A stretch of DNA of 64,000 nucleotides. It comes from Nocardioides nitrophenolicus (GTDB lineage: Bacteria > Actinomycetota > Actinomycetes > Propionibacteriales > Nocardioidaceae). The stretch is taken from positions 4,526,001 through 4,590,000 of the forward strand of contig NZ_JAFBBY010000001.1 in the NCBI RefSeq assembly GCF_016907515.1, written 5' to 3'. The notes below the pieces were generated by a model that saw nothing but the letters and a program-made list of their open reading frames with translations, made no database searches and was not told the origin of the DNA. Both the position numbers and the translations under genes were made by a program. This document shows positions 6,547 to 14,223 of the stretch, piece by piece. How positions within the stretch are numbered: position 1 is the first letter of the stretch; each line of letters opens with the position of its first letter.

Positions 6547-8666
6547 CCGCAGCCGCCTCCCACCGCAGCCGGCTGCGCCTGATCGTCATCCAGACGCTGG
6601 TCTTCTCCCTGCTCGCCACCCTCGGCGTCCGGCTCTACTACCTGCAGGTCGTCTCGGGCGAGCGCTACCAGGGCAAGGCCGCGTCGCAGTCGGTCCGCGA
6701 GATCGTGGTGCAGCCCCAGCGCGGGCTGATCGTCGACGCGATGGGCCGCCCGCTGGTGACCAACCGGCTCACCTGGGTGGTCTCGGTCGACCGCACCCTG
6801 ATCGGCCGGATGTCGGCGGCCGACCGCGCCGAGCTGCTGGCGCGCACCTCCGACGCGATCGGCGTCAAGGTCGCCAAGATCGAGGCCAAGCTGCTGCTGT
6901 GTGGCGACAGTGGCGCGGTGGCCGGCCAGTGCTGGAACGGCTCGCCGTACCAGCCGGTCCCGATCGCGCAGGACGTCAAGGAGGGCGCGGCGCTGCGGAT
7001 CCTCGAGCAGCCCGAGGACTTCCCCGGCGTGGTGGTCGACCGGCAGAGCGTGCGAGAGTACCCCTCGCCGTACGGCATCAACGCCGCCCACGTGCTCGGC
7101 TACCTCAGCCCGATCACCAAGGACGAGCTCGAGTCCGCCGAGGACACCGGCGACAGCTCGGTCAACGGCGCGTCGGTGGTCGGCCGGGCCGGCGTCGAGA
7201 AGGAGTACGACGAGTGGCTGCGCGGGCAGCCCGGCTACCAGCAGGTGGCGGTCGACTCCAAGGGCCGGGTCCGCCAGGACGTCTCCGACCTGGAGGCCCA
7301 GCCCGGCGACACCCTGGTCACCTCGATCGACGCGAAGGTGCAGCGCGTCGTCGAGGAGCAGCTCGCGGCGATGATCGCCAAGCAGCGCCAGACCCGCGAC
7401 CCGGTGACCAAGCGCAACTTCGAGGCCGACTCGGGCGCGGCCGTGGTGCTGGAGGCGAAGACCGGCCGGATCGTGGCGATGGCCAGCCAGCCGACGTACG
7501 ACCCCTCGGTGTGGGTCGGCGGGATCACCGACAAGCAGCTCGAGCACCTCTACTCCGAGGCGGCCGGGACGCCGCTGCTGGCGCGCGCCTTCCAGGGCCA
7601 GTTCGCGCCGGGCTCGACCTGGAAGCCGTTCATGACCGTGGGCGCGCTGACCCACGGGTACTCCCCGTCGACGGTCCTTCCGTGCTCCTCGGCGGTCCAG
7701 ATCGGCAACCGCGCCTTCCACAACCACGAGTCGGCGGCGTACGGACCGATCACCTTCGCCCGCGCGCTCGAGGTCTCCTGCAACACCTTCTTCTTCCAGG
7801 TCGGCATGCACTTCTGGCAGACGCTGGGCTCCGACCCCGACGACGCCGACGCCAAGGACCCGCTGGTCGAGCAGGCCGAGCGGTTCGGCTTCGGCGAGCG
7901 CACCGGCGTCGACCTGCCGGGCGAGGCGTCCGGCCGGGTCGCGGACCGCAAGTGGAAGCGCAAGTACTACGAGTCGATGAAGGGCTACTACTGCGGCATC
8001 GCGAAGAAGCCGCAGGACACCAAGACCTCCGACTTCGTCTACAAGTTCGCCCGCGAGTTCTGCGTCGAGGGCTGGAAGTACAAGATCACCGACGCCGCGA
8101 ACTTCGCGATCGGCCAGGGCGACACCATCGTGACCCCGCTGCAGCTGGCTCGCGGGTACGCCGCCATCTCCAACGGCGGCACCCTGTGGGAGCCGCGGAT
8201 CGGCAAGGCGATCGTGTCGCCCGACGGCAAGGTGATCCGCGAGATCGAGCCGAAGAAGGAGCGCAAGCTCAAGATCCCGGCCTCGGTGCTCGGCTACCTC
8301 GACGAGGCGCTCCAGGGTGTCGCGAGCCGCGGCACCATGAGCTGGAAGCTCCAGGGCTTCCCGCTGGACCAGGTCAAGATCCGGGCCAAGACCGGCTCCG
8401 CCGAGGTCTACGGCAAGCAGTCGACCGGCTGGGTGGCGTCGTACACCAAGGACTACGTCGTGGTGATGATGATGAGCCAGGGCGGCACCGGCTCGGGCTC
8501 GACCGGTGAGGGGATCCGGGCGATCTGGGAGGCGCTGTACGGCGTCGACGGCGACCAGGTCAGCTCCGGCAAGGCGGCCATCCCCGGCGTCACCCCGCCG
8601 GCCCAGCTGCCCACGTTCAGCGACGACGGCTCGATCCTGCCGCCCGCGCGGTCCGAGGGGGAGTGA
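6543..8666 (+). CDS. mrdA: Penicillin-binding protein 2, elongasome transpeptidase
   Basis: 707 aa, a class B PBP. One N-terminal membrane anchor (about 12-35) is followed by the pedestal/dimerisation domain and a C-terminal transpeptidase. Active-site motifs are all present: S358TWK (SxxK), SCN (SxN) and AKTGSAEV (KTG). It crosslinks peptidoglycan during side-wall growth. GTG 6543 overlaps the mreD stop; an in-frame start further upstream would lie inside mreD. The insert around EQAERFGFGERTGVDLPGEASGRVADRKWKR is long and lysine-rich, possibly a lineage-specific loop. Its stop overlaps rodA by one base. Confidence 0.95.
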   Translation: MTAAASHRSRLRLIVIQTLVFSLLATLGVRLYYLQVVSGERYQGKAASQSVREIVVQPQRGLIVDAMGRPLVTNRLTWVVSVDRTLIGRMSAADRAELLARTSDAIGVKVAKIEAKLLLCGDSGAVAGQCWNGSPYQPVPIAQDVKEGAALRILEQPEDFPGVVVDRQSVREYPSPYGINAAHVLGYLSPITKDELESAEDTGDSSVNGASVVGRAGVEKEYDEWLRGQPGYQQVAVDSKGRVRQDVSDLEAQPGDTLVTSIDAKVQRVVEEQLAAMIAKQRQTRDPVTKRNFEADSGAAVVLEAKTGRIVAMASQPTYDPSVWVGGITDKQLEHLYSEAAGTPLLARAFQGQFAPGSTWKPFMTVGALTHGYSPSTVLPCSSAVQIGNRAFHNHESAAYGPITFARALEVSCNTFFFQVGMHFWQTLGSDPDDADAKDPLVEQAERFGFGERTGVDLPGEASGRVADRKWKRKYYESMKGYYCGIAKKPQDTKTSDFVYKFAREFCVEGWKYKITDAANFAIGQGDTIVTPLQLARGYAAISNGGTLWEPRIGKAIVSPDGKVIREIEPKKERKLKIPASVLGYLDEALQGVASRGTMSWKLQGFPLDQVKIRAKTGSAEVYGKQSTGWVASYTKDYVVVMMMSQGGTGSGSTGEGIRAIWEALYGVDGDQVSSGKAAIPGVTPPAQLPTFSDDGSILPPARSEGE

Positions 8667-9883
8667 TGAGCAACCGGATCCAGGCCAGCACCCGGCGTAC
8701 GACGGCGTCCCGGCGGGTCGGCCGCCTCCAGTGGGCCGATCTCGACCTGGTCCTGCTCGGCGCGGTGCTGGTGCTCTCGCTGCTCGGCTGCCTGCTGATC
8801 TGGTCGGCGACGCTCGAGCGCGACGACCTCACCGGCGGCGACACCCGCGCGTTCCTCGTCAAGCAGGTCGTCAACGTCGTGCTCGGGCTCGGGCTGATGC
8901 TGCTGGTGGTGGTGACCGACCACCGCTGGGTGCGGATCCTGGCCCCGATCGGCTACCTGCTCGCGATCGCCGGGCTGCTGCTCGTGCTGGTCATGGGCTC
9001 GACCATCAACGGCTCGCGCTCGTGGCTGATCCTCGGCGGGATGTCCTTCCAGCCCTCCGAGCTGGCCAAGCTGGCCGTCGTGGTCGGCATGGCGCTGGTC
9101 GTCGCGGAGCGCAGCGAGGGCCGCTGGCGCGACCGGGTCGGCACCTCCGACGTGCTGCTCATGCTGCTGGTCGCCGGCGTCCCCGCCGTGCTGATCCTCG
9201 CCCAGCCGGACCTCGGCACCATGCTGGTCCTCACCGCCACCGTGTTCGGCGTGATCGCCGCGTCCGGCGCCCACCGACGGTGGCTGGCGCTGCTCGCCGG
9301 CGGCGGCGTGCTCGCCGCGGTCGTCGCGGTGTCGAGCGGGATGCTCAAGGAGTACCAGGTCGACCGCTTCCTCGCGTTCACCAACCCCGCGCTCGACCCG
9401 AAGGGCGCCGGCTACAACGTCGAGCAGGCGCGGATCGCGGTCGGCAACGGCGGCCTGTTCGGGCAGGGCCTGTTCCACGGCTCGCAGACCCAGTCCGGCT
9501 TCGTCCCCGAGCAGCACACCGACTTCGTGTTCACCGTCGCCGGCGAGGAGCTCGGCCTGGTCGGCGCCGCGTTGATCGTGGCCCTGCTCGGCGTCGTGCT
9601 GTGGCGCGCGCTGCGGATCGCGACCCGCACCGACGACGTCTTCGGCCGGATCGCCGCGGCCGGCATCGCCTGCTGGTTCGGCTTCCAGGCATTCCAGAAC
9701 ATCGGCATGTGTCTCGGCATCATGCCGGTGACCGGCGTGCCCCTGCCCTTCGTGTCCTACGGCGGCTCCTCGATGTTCGCCGGCATGCTCGCCGTCGGGC
9801 TGCTCCAGAACATCCACCTGCGGGCGCTCTCCGCCCCGGCCTCGCGGCTCGCGCCTCAGCAGCGGGTGCTGGTCCGGGGCTGA
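8666..9883 (+). CDS. rodA: Rod shape-determining protein RodA (SEDS glycosyltransferase)
   Basis: 405 aa with about ten membrane helices. It is a SEDS-family peptidoglycan polymerase that pairs with the PBP2 encoded just upstream. Signature segments are GSRSWLILGGMSFQPSELAKLA, AQPDLGTMLVL, and the C-terminal TGVPLPFVSYGGSSMFAGMLAVGLLQNI. ATG 8666 overlaps the TGA of mrdA (TGATG); a GTG three bases earlier is an equally possible start. It is the last gene of the elongasome operon: the next gene has its own promoter and different base composition upstream. Confidence 0.96.
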   Translation: MSNRIQASTRRTTASRRVGRLQWADLDLVLLGAVLVLSLLGCLLIWSATLERDDLTGGDTRAFLVKQVVNVVLGLGLMLLVVVTDHRWVRILAPIGYLLAIAGLLLVLVMGSTINGSRSWLILGGMSFQPSELAKLAVVVGMALVVAERSEGRWRDRVGTSDVLLMLLVAGVPAVLILAQPDLGTMLVLTATVFGVIAASGAHRRWLALLAGGGVLAAVVAVSSGMLKEYQVDRFLAFTNPALDPKGAGYNVEQARIAVGNGGLFGQGLFHGSQTQSGFVPEQHTDFVFTVAGEELGLVGAALIVALLGVVLWRALRIATRTDDVFGRIAAAGIACWFGFQAFQNIGMCLGIMPVTGVPLPFVSYGGSSMFAGMLAVGLLQNIHLRALSAPASRLAPQQRVLVRG

Positions 9884-9895
9884 GCGCGCGGGCGA

Positions 9896-9950
9896 TTGTC
9901 AAAAATTATACCCAATACGGATTTCGCAATAGTCGCCTATTGTTGTGTAG
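9896..9950 (+). promoter_or_regulatory. AT-rich leaderless promoter of the orphan ATPase
   Basis: A sharply AT-rich stretch in an otherwise GC-rich region. TATTGT (9938-9943) lies 7 nt before the GTG at 9951, consistent with leaderless transcription. The stem CAATAG-TCGC-CTATTG (9927-9942) overlaps the -10 and could be an operator. Confidence 0.5.
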
Positions 9951-11144
9951 GTGAAGGCCAGCCTCAATCCCTACAACCCAGGCTCGGGACTTCGCCCGCC
10001 GGCGCTGGTCGGGCGTGACCGAGAGTTGGAGGCACTCGAGGTCACCCTCGAACGGGCGCGCAACGGTCTGCCGAACCGCGGCCTGATCCTCAGCGGGCTC
10101 CGGGGCGTCGGCAAGACGGTTCTCCTGAACGAGATGCGCTCGCGGGCCGAGGACGCGGGCTGGTTCGTGGTCTCTCTCGAAGCACGTCCCGACAGCGCGG
10201 GCAGCGCGAGCGCCCGACAGATCCTCGCGCGGGCCATGACCGCTGAGGCGCGCAAGCTCAAGCCGCGCGAGGCGGTCAGCGAGCGCGTGAAGAGCGCCCT
10301 GGCGTCTATCACTGCCTTCAACGTCAGGCTGGGGGCGTCGGGCATCGACCTCGGCGTCGAGCTCGCGCGAGGCCGCGCCGACAGTGGCGACATCGAGATC
10401 GACCTGCCCGAGGTGGTCCAGGACCTGTGCGCCGCACTCGGCGAGGACAACCGATCCTTCGGCTTGTTCATCGACGAACTGCAGGATCTCGACGAGAGCC
10501 TGCTGCGTGCCCTGCTGGTCACCCAGCACCAGGCGGGCCAGCGCGGCTGGCATTTCTACCTGATCGGTGCCGGCCTGCCGCACCTTCCGGGGATCCTGGC
10601 CGACGTCCGGTCGTACGCCGAGCGGCTCTTCGACTATCGCTCCATCGCGCCGCTGCCGGAGACCGAATCCGCTGCGGCGCTCGTCGAGCCCGCCCGGACC
10701 GCTGATGTCACCTTCGAGCCAGCGGCGCTCGGGTTGCTGGTGGAGGCATCCGGCGGCTACCCCTACTTCCTGCAGGAGTATGGCCGTGCGGTCTGGGATG
10801 TGGCGCCCGGACCTGTGATCGCATGGGGCGACGCCCAGGCCGGACTGGTCGTCGGGCTCCAGCGGATGGACGACGGGTTCTTCAGGTCCCGCTGGGACCG
10901 GGCTACGAAGTCCGAGCGTCGGATGCTGGTCGCCATGGCGGAGGACGGAGAGGGGCCGTCGACGTCGAGCGAGATCGCTCACCGGATGGGTCTGAAGCCC
11001 ACCAGTCTGGGTCCGTACCGCGCCAACCTGATCAACAAGGGACTGGTCTATGCGCCGGACCACGGCCTGGTCGCCTACACCGTGCCGGGCATGAGCGACT
11101 ACGTCCATCGCCATCAGGACGATCTCGACGCGGCCGGTCGCTGA
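9951..11144 (+). CDS. Orphan Orc1/Cdc6-like AAA ATPase with C-terminal winged helix
   Basis: 397 aa. Walker A GLRGVGKT (49-56), Walker B FGLFIDELQD (170-179, acidic pair Asp175/Glu176), a LIGAGLPHLP sensor-1-like segment, and a C-terminal winged-helix-like tail (about 325-385, SEIAHRMGLKPTSLGPYRANLINKGLVY). The N-terminal VGRDRELEALEVTLERA is typical of archaeal Orc1/Cdc6 and related STAND/MNS-type ATPases. It is a standalone gene between the rod-shape operon and the copper genes, with an AT-rich promoter and no obvious partner. DNA binding through the winged helix is likely; a role in replication is not implied. Similar orphans occur on mobile DNA, so it may have been acquired. Confidence 0.75.
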   Translation: MKASLNPYNPGSGLRPPALVGRDRELEALEVTLERARNGLPNRGLILSGLRGVGKTVLLNEMRSRAEDAGWFVVSLEARPDSAGSASARQILARAMTAEARKLKPREAVSERVKSALASITAFNVRLGASGIDLGVELARGRADSGDIEIDLPEVVQDLCAALGEDNRSFGLFIDELQDLDESLLRALLVTQHQAGQRGWHFYLIGAGLPHLPGILADVRSYAERLFDYRSIAPLPETESAAALVEPARTADVTFEPAALGLLVEASGGYPYFLQEYGRAVWDVAPGPVIAWGDAQAGLVVGLQRMDDGFFRSRWDRATKSERRMLVAMAEDGEGPSTSSEIAHRMGLKPTSLGPYRANLINKGLVYAPDHGLVAYTVPGMSDYVHRHQDDLDAAGR

Positions 11145-11175
11145 TCCCGACCACGCATCCGGCAGGATGGGCCCC

Positions 11176-11721
11176 GTGCTGACCGTCCGCCGTACGCCGC
11201 GCGCCCGCGTGCGTCTCTCGGCGACGCTCGGCAGCCTCGAGAGCGTCACGGCGCTGGTGGTGGCGCACCTCGCGGCCGGGGGCGAGCTGCCGTCGGCCTG
11301 GTGGCTGGCGGGCTTCGCGGTCCTCGTGTACGCCGCCAGCGGGGTCGTGCTGCGCGAACGGGCCGGCATCCGCGTGGTGCTGCCCGCGCTGCTCGCCGCC
11401 CAGGTGCTCGGGCACGCCTGGCTGGTCGCCCTGGCCCCGCACGCCCATCCGGGCCACGAGCACGCCGCGTCGGCCTTCCTCGGCCTGACCCCGGCGATGC
11501 TGGGCGCCCACCTGCTGGCCGCCACGGTCACGGGCGCGATGTGGGTGCTGCGGCGGCGTGCGGTGGAGGTGCTGCTGCGCTGGACCGAGCCGGGCGTCGT
11601 ACCGGTCCCGGCCGTGCGGGGGGCTGCCGGCCCGGACCCGCGCCCGGCGCGCACCCCGCGCGAGCACCGCGCGCTCGCGCCGACCCGCGGTCCACCGGCG
11701 GGCTCGCTGGCGATCGCCTGA
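11176..11721 (+). CDS. Hypothetical membrane protein of the copper gene set
   Basis: 181 aa from GTG 11176, which has AGGA 8 nt upstream; ATG 11167 is an alternative that leaves no room for a ribosome binding site. Four hydrophobic segments are visible (about 20-35, 42-60, 65-80, 100-125). Between the third and fourth lies HAHPGHEH, a histidine cluster suited to binding copper or zinc on the outer face. The C-terminal tail is Arg/Pro-rich and probably cytoplasmic. Not a family I recognise. Its position directly before ycnI and copCD suggests a role in copper handling. Confidence 0.65.
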   Translation: MLTVRRTPRARVRLSATLGSLESVTALVVAHLAAGGELPSAWWLAGFAVLVYAASGVVLRERAGIRVVLPALLAAQVLGHAWLVALAPHAHPGHEHAASAFLGLTPAMLGAHLLAATVTGAMWVLRRRAVEVLLRWTEPGVVPVPAVRGAAGPDPRPARTPREHRALAPTRGPPAGSLAIA

Positions 11722-11790
11722 CTCCCCGTTCGGGGAGCGGGCCGTTCGCCGCGCCCTCCGAACACCCGAGTCGATTCGAAAGAGACATCC

Positions 11791-12516
11791 ATGCAGATCC
11801 GACGCTTCACCCTGCCCACCCTCGGCGCCACCGCGGCGCTCGGCATCGTCGCGCTCACCGCGGGCGCCGCCAGCGCCCACGTCACCGTCACGCCGAACAC
11901 CACCGCCGCCGGCGCCTACGCCGTCCTCACCTTCAGTGTGGGTCACGGCTGCGAGGGGTCGCCGACCACCAGCCTCGCCATCCAGATGCCAGAGTCGATC
12001 CCCGAGGTCACGCCGACGGTCAACCCCGGCTGGGACGTCGAGAAGGTCAGCGAGCAGCTGGCCGAGCCGATCACCGACGAGCACGGCAACGAGGTCACCG
12101 AGCGGACCGCCCAGGTCGTCTACACCGCGAAGACGCCGCTGGCCGACGGGTACCGCGACACGGTCGAGCTGTCCGTCCAGCTGCCCGACGAGGTGGGCGA
12201 CACCCTCGCCTTCCCGGTGGTCCAGACCTGCGAGAAGGGCAAGACCGACTGGACCGAGACCGCGGCGGAGGGTCAGGACCCCGAGGCCCTGGCGAATCCC
12301 GCACCGGTCGTGACCATCACCGAGGCGACCGGCGAGGGCCACCACGGCGGCGCCGCGGAGTCGGACGAGAAGTCCGACGACGCCGCCACCGAGAAGGCCG
12401 ACGCCAAGGACGACGACGGTGACGGCAACGGCCTGGCGATCGGCGGCCTGGTGGCCGGCATCGGCGGTCTCGCCCTCGGTGGCCTGGCGCTGGCGCGCTC
12501 CGGCAAGAAGGCCTGA
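11791..12516 (+). CDS. YcnI family (DUF1775) copper-associated secreted protein
   Basis: 241 aa. Signal peptide of about 29 residues ending ...TAGAASA, so the mature protein starts with His: HVTVTPNTTAAGAYAVLTFSVGHGCEGSPTTSLAIQMP. In YcnI proteins this N-terminal His takes part in Cu(II) binding. The domain fills about 30-165, followed by an acidic Glu/Asp/Lys linker and a C-terminal membrane helix (about 212-234), so it is membrane-anchored outside the cell. A GAAAGAG-type ribosome binding site precedes the ATG. The gene is 8 nt from the CopC-CopD fusion, a common pairing. Confidence 0.9.
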   Translation: MQIRRFTLPTLGATAALGIVALTAGAASAHVTVTPNTTAAGAYAVLTFSVGHGCEGSPTTSLAIQMPESIPEVTPTVNPGWDVEKVSEQLAEPITDEHGNEVTERTAQVVYTAKTPLADGYRDTVELSVQLPDEVGDTLAFPVVQTCEKGKTDWTETAAEGQDPEALANPAPVVTITEATGEGHHGGAAESDEKSDDAATEKADAKDDDGDGNGLAIGGLVAGIGGLALGGLALARSGKKA

Positions 12517-12524
12517 GCACCGCG

Positions 12525-14171
12525 ATGGCCCGGCGTGTGCCGGCGTACCTCCTCGCCGTCCTGGTCGCCGTCCTGACGGTGGTCGGGGCGGCGGGTCCGG
12601 CGTCGGCACACGCCACCCTCGTCTCCACCGACCCCGCCGAGGGCGCGGTCCTCCCCGAGGCGCCGAGCCAGGTCACCTTCACCTTCGACGAGCCGGTGCA
12701 GCTCGTGCCCGACGGCCTGCTCGCCTTCGACGCGGCGGGCAAGCGGATCGAGGTGGAGCCGTCCGCGAAGGGCGTCGAGGTCACCGGCCGACTGCCGGGC
12801 GACCTCGCGAACGGCACGTACGTCGTCACCTGGCGCGTCGTCTCGGCCGACGGCCATCCCATCGCCGGCTCGCTGACCTTCCACGTCGGGGCGCCCAGCC
12901 CGAAGGTGGTGCCACCGCAGACCGGGCCGGCCGACCCCGGGGCGGTGCCGACGGTCCAGGGGATCGTGCACGGTGTCGACTACGCCGCGCTGCTGCTGGC
13001 CGGCGGACTGGCGATCTTCCTGAGCTGGACGGCGCGCGGCGTGCGCCTCCCCGACGACGTACGACGGCGGCTGGTGCGGGTGCTCCGGGGCAGCGCGCTG
13101 GTCGCGGTGCTGGCGGCGGCGCTCGCCGTACCACTGGCGGGGGCCTACCAGCTCGGCTCCGGTCTCGGCGGCGTGCTCGACCCGGCCTCCTTCGATCCCG
13201 GCCTGGTCCAGGACGACCTCCAGGTGCTCGCGCTCCAGCTCGCCGGGCTCGGCGTCGCGGCCTGGGCCGCCGGCCAGGCTCGCTCGTCGCTGGTCGTCGA
13301 CCTGGTCACCGCGCTCGCGGTCTGGTCACCCGCGCTGGTGGGGCACACCCGCGCCTACGAGCCGACGCTGCTGCTCGTCGTCACCGACGCCCTCCACCTC
13401 AGCGCCGGCGCGGTCTGGCTCGGTGGGCTCGCGGGTCTGGCGCTGACGCTGCCGGCCGTCGCCGGGCGGCCGAAGGACGCGGCCCACCTGATCGCCCGGT
13501 TCTCGACGGTCGCCGCCGGCCTGCTCGCGGCGCTCGCGGTCACCGGCGTGCTCCTCGGCTGGCGCATCGTCGGCGCCTGGGCGCCCCTGTTCGAGGAGAC
13601 CTGGGGCCGCCTGCTGCTGGTGAAGGTCGCGCTGGTGCTGGTGGTGGTCGCGATCGCGGCGTACAACCGGTTCCGGCTGGTGCCGCGGGTGGCGGGGGAC
13701 GACGGGCACGACCAGCGCCGGGCCGCGACCGGCCTGGTGCGGCGCACCGTCCTCGCCGAGGCGGCGCTGCTGGTCGCGGTCCTCGGCGTGACCGGCTTCC
13801 TCACCCAGAAGCCGCCGCGCGGCGAGGCGCCCGCCCAGGCGCAGACCGCGGACACCGGGGTGGTGACCGGCGTCGCGGGTGACGACCTCAAGGTGCTCGC
13901 CGTGCTCGACCACGGGCCGGGGCTGCAGCGCCGGCTGCTCGTCCAGGTGCAGAACCTCGCGGGCGACCCGCTCGACCTGGCCGCGGCGCCCGCGGTCGCG
14001 CTGCGCTCCGACAGCGTCGACCTGGGCGCCATCCCGGTGGTGCCGAGCGGAGCCGGCACCTATGCCGCCGACGTGGTCTTCCCCCACACCGGCAGCTGGC
14101 AGCTGCAGGTCAGCATCCGGGTCGACACCTTCACCAGTCCGGTGACCACGCTGGATCTCAGGGTGCGCTGA
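12525..14171 (+). CDS. CopC-CopD fusion copper import/resistance protein
   Basis: 548 aa. Signal peptide (1-28, ending GPASA), then a CopC domain starting with the copper-ligand His: HATLVSTDPAEGAVLPEAPSQ, with the second ligand region VVSADGHPIAGSLTFHV (about 104-120). An eight-helix CopD domain follows (about 145-430; LHLSAGAVWLGGLAGL is characteristic). The last 120 residues form an extracytoplasmic beta domain resembling YtkA/FixH-type modules. CopC binds copper outside the membrane and CopD is thought to move it inwards. It is the last gene of the copper set and is followed by a hairpin. Confidence 0.9.
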   Translation: MARRVPAYLLAVLVAVLTVVGAAGPASAHATLVSTDPAEGAVLPEAPSQVTFTFDEPVQLVPDGLLAFDAAGKRIEVEPSAKGVEVTGRLPGDLANGTYVVTWRVVSADGHPIAGSLTFHVGAPSPKVVPPQTGPADPGAVPTVQGIVHGVDYAALLLAGGLAIFLSWTARGVRLPDDVRRRLVRVLRGSALVAVLAAALAVPLAGAYQLGSGLGGVLDPASFDPGLVQDDLQVLALQLAGLGVAAWAAGQARSSLVVDLVTALAVWSPALVGHTRAYEPTLLLVVTDALHLSAGAVWLGGLAGLALTLPAVAGRPKDAAHLIARFSTVAAGLLAALAVTGVLLGWRIVGAWAPLFEETWGRLLLVKVALVLVVVAIAAYNRFRLVPRVAGDDGHDQRRAATGLVRRTVLAEAALLVAVLGVTGFLTQKPPRGEAPAQAQTADTGVVTGVAGDDLKVLAVLDHGPGLQRRLLVQVQNLAGDPLDLAAAPAVALRSDSVDLGAIPVVPSGAGTYAADVVFPHTGSWQLQVSIRVDTFTSPVTTLDLRVR

Positions 14172-14176
14172 CGACC

Positions 14177-14206
14177 GAGGGGCCGGACCTGACGGCCCGG
14201 CCCCTC
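14177..14206. terminator. Hairpin between convergent copCD and rhamnosidase genes
   Basis: GAGGGGCCGG, a 10-nt loop, CCGGCCCCTC: a 10-bp GC-rich stem centred between two convergent stops. There is no T tract on either side, so any termination would be of the GC-hairpin type seen in actinobacteria. Confidence 0.6.
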
Positions 14207-14223
14207 GTCGCTCACTCTCGCGG

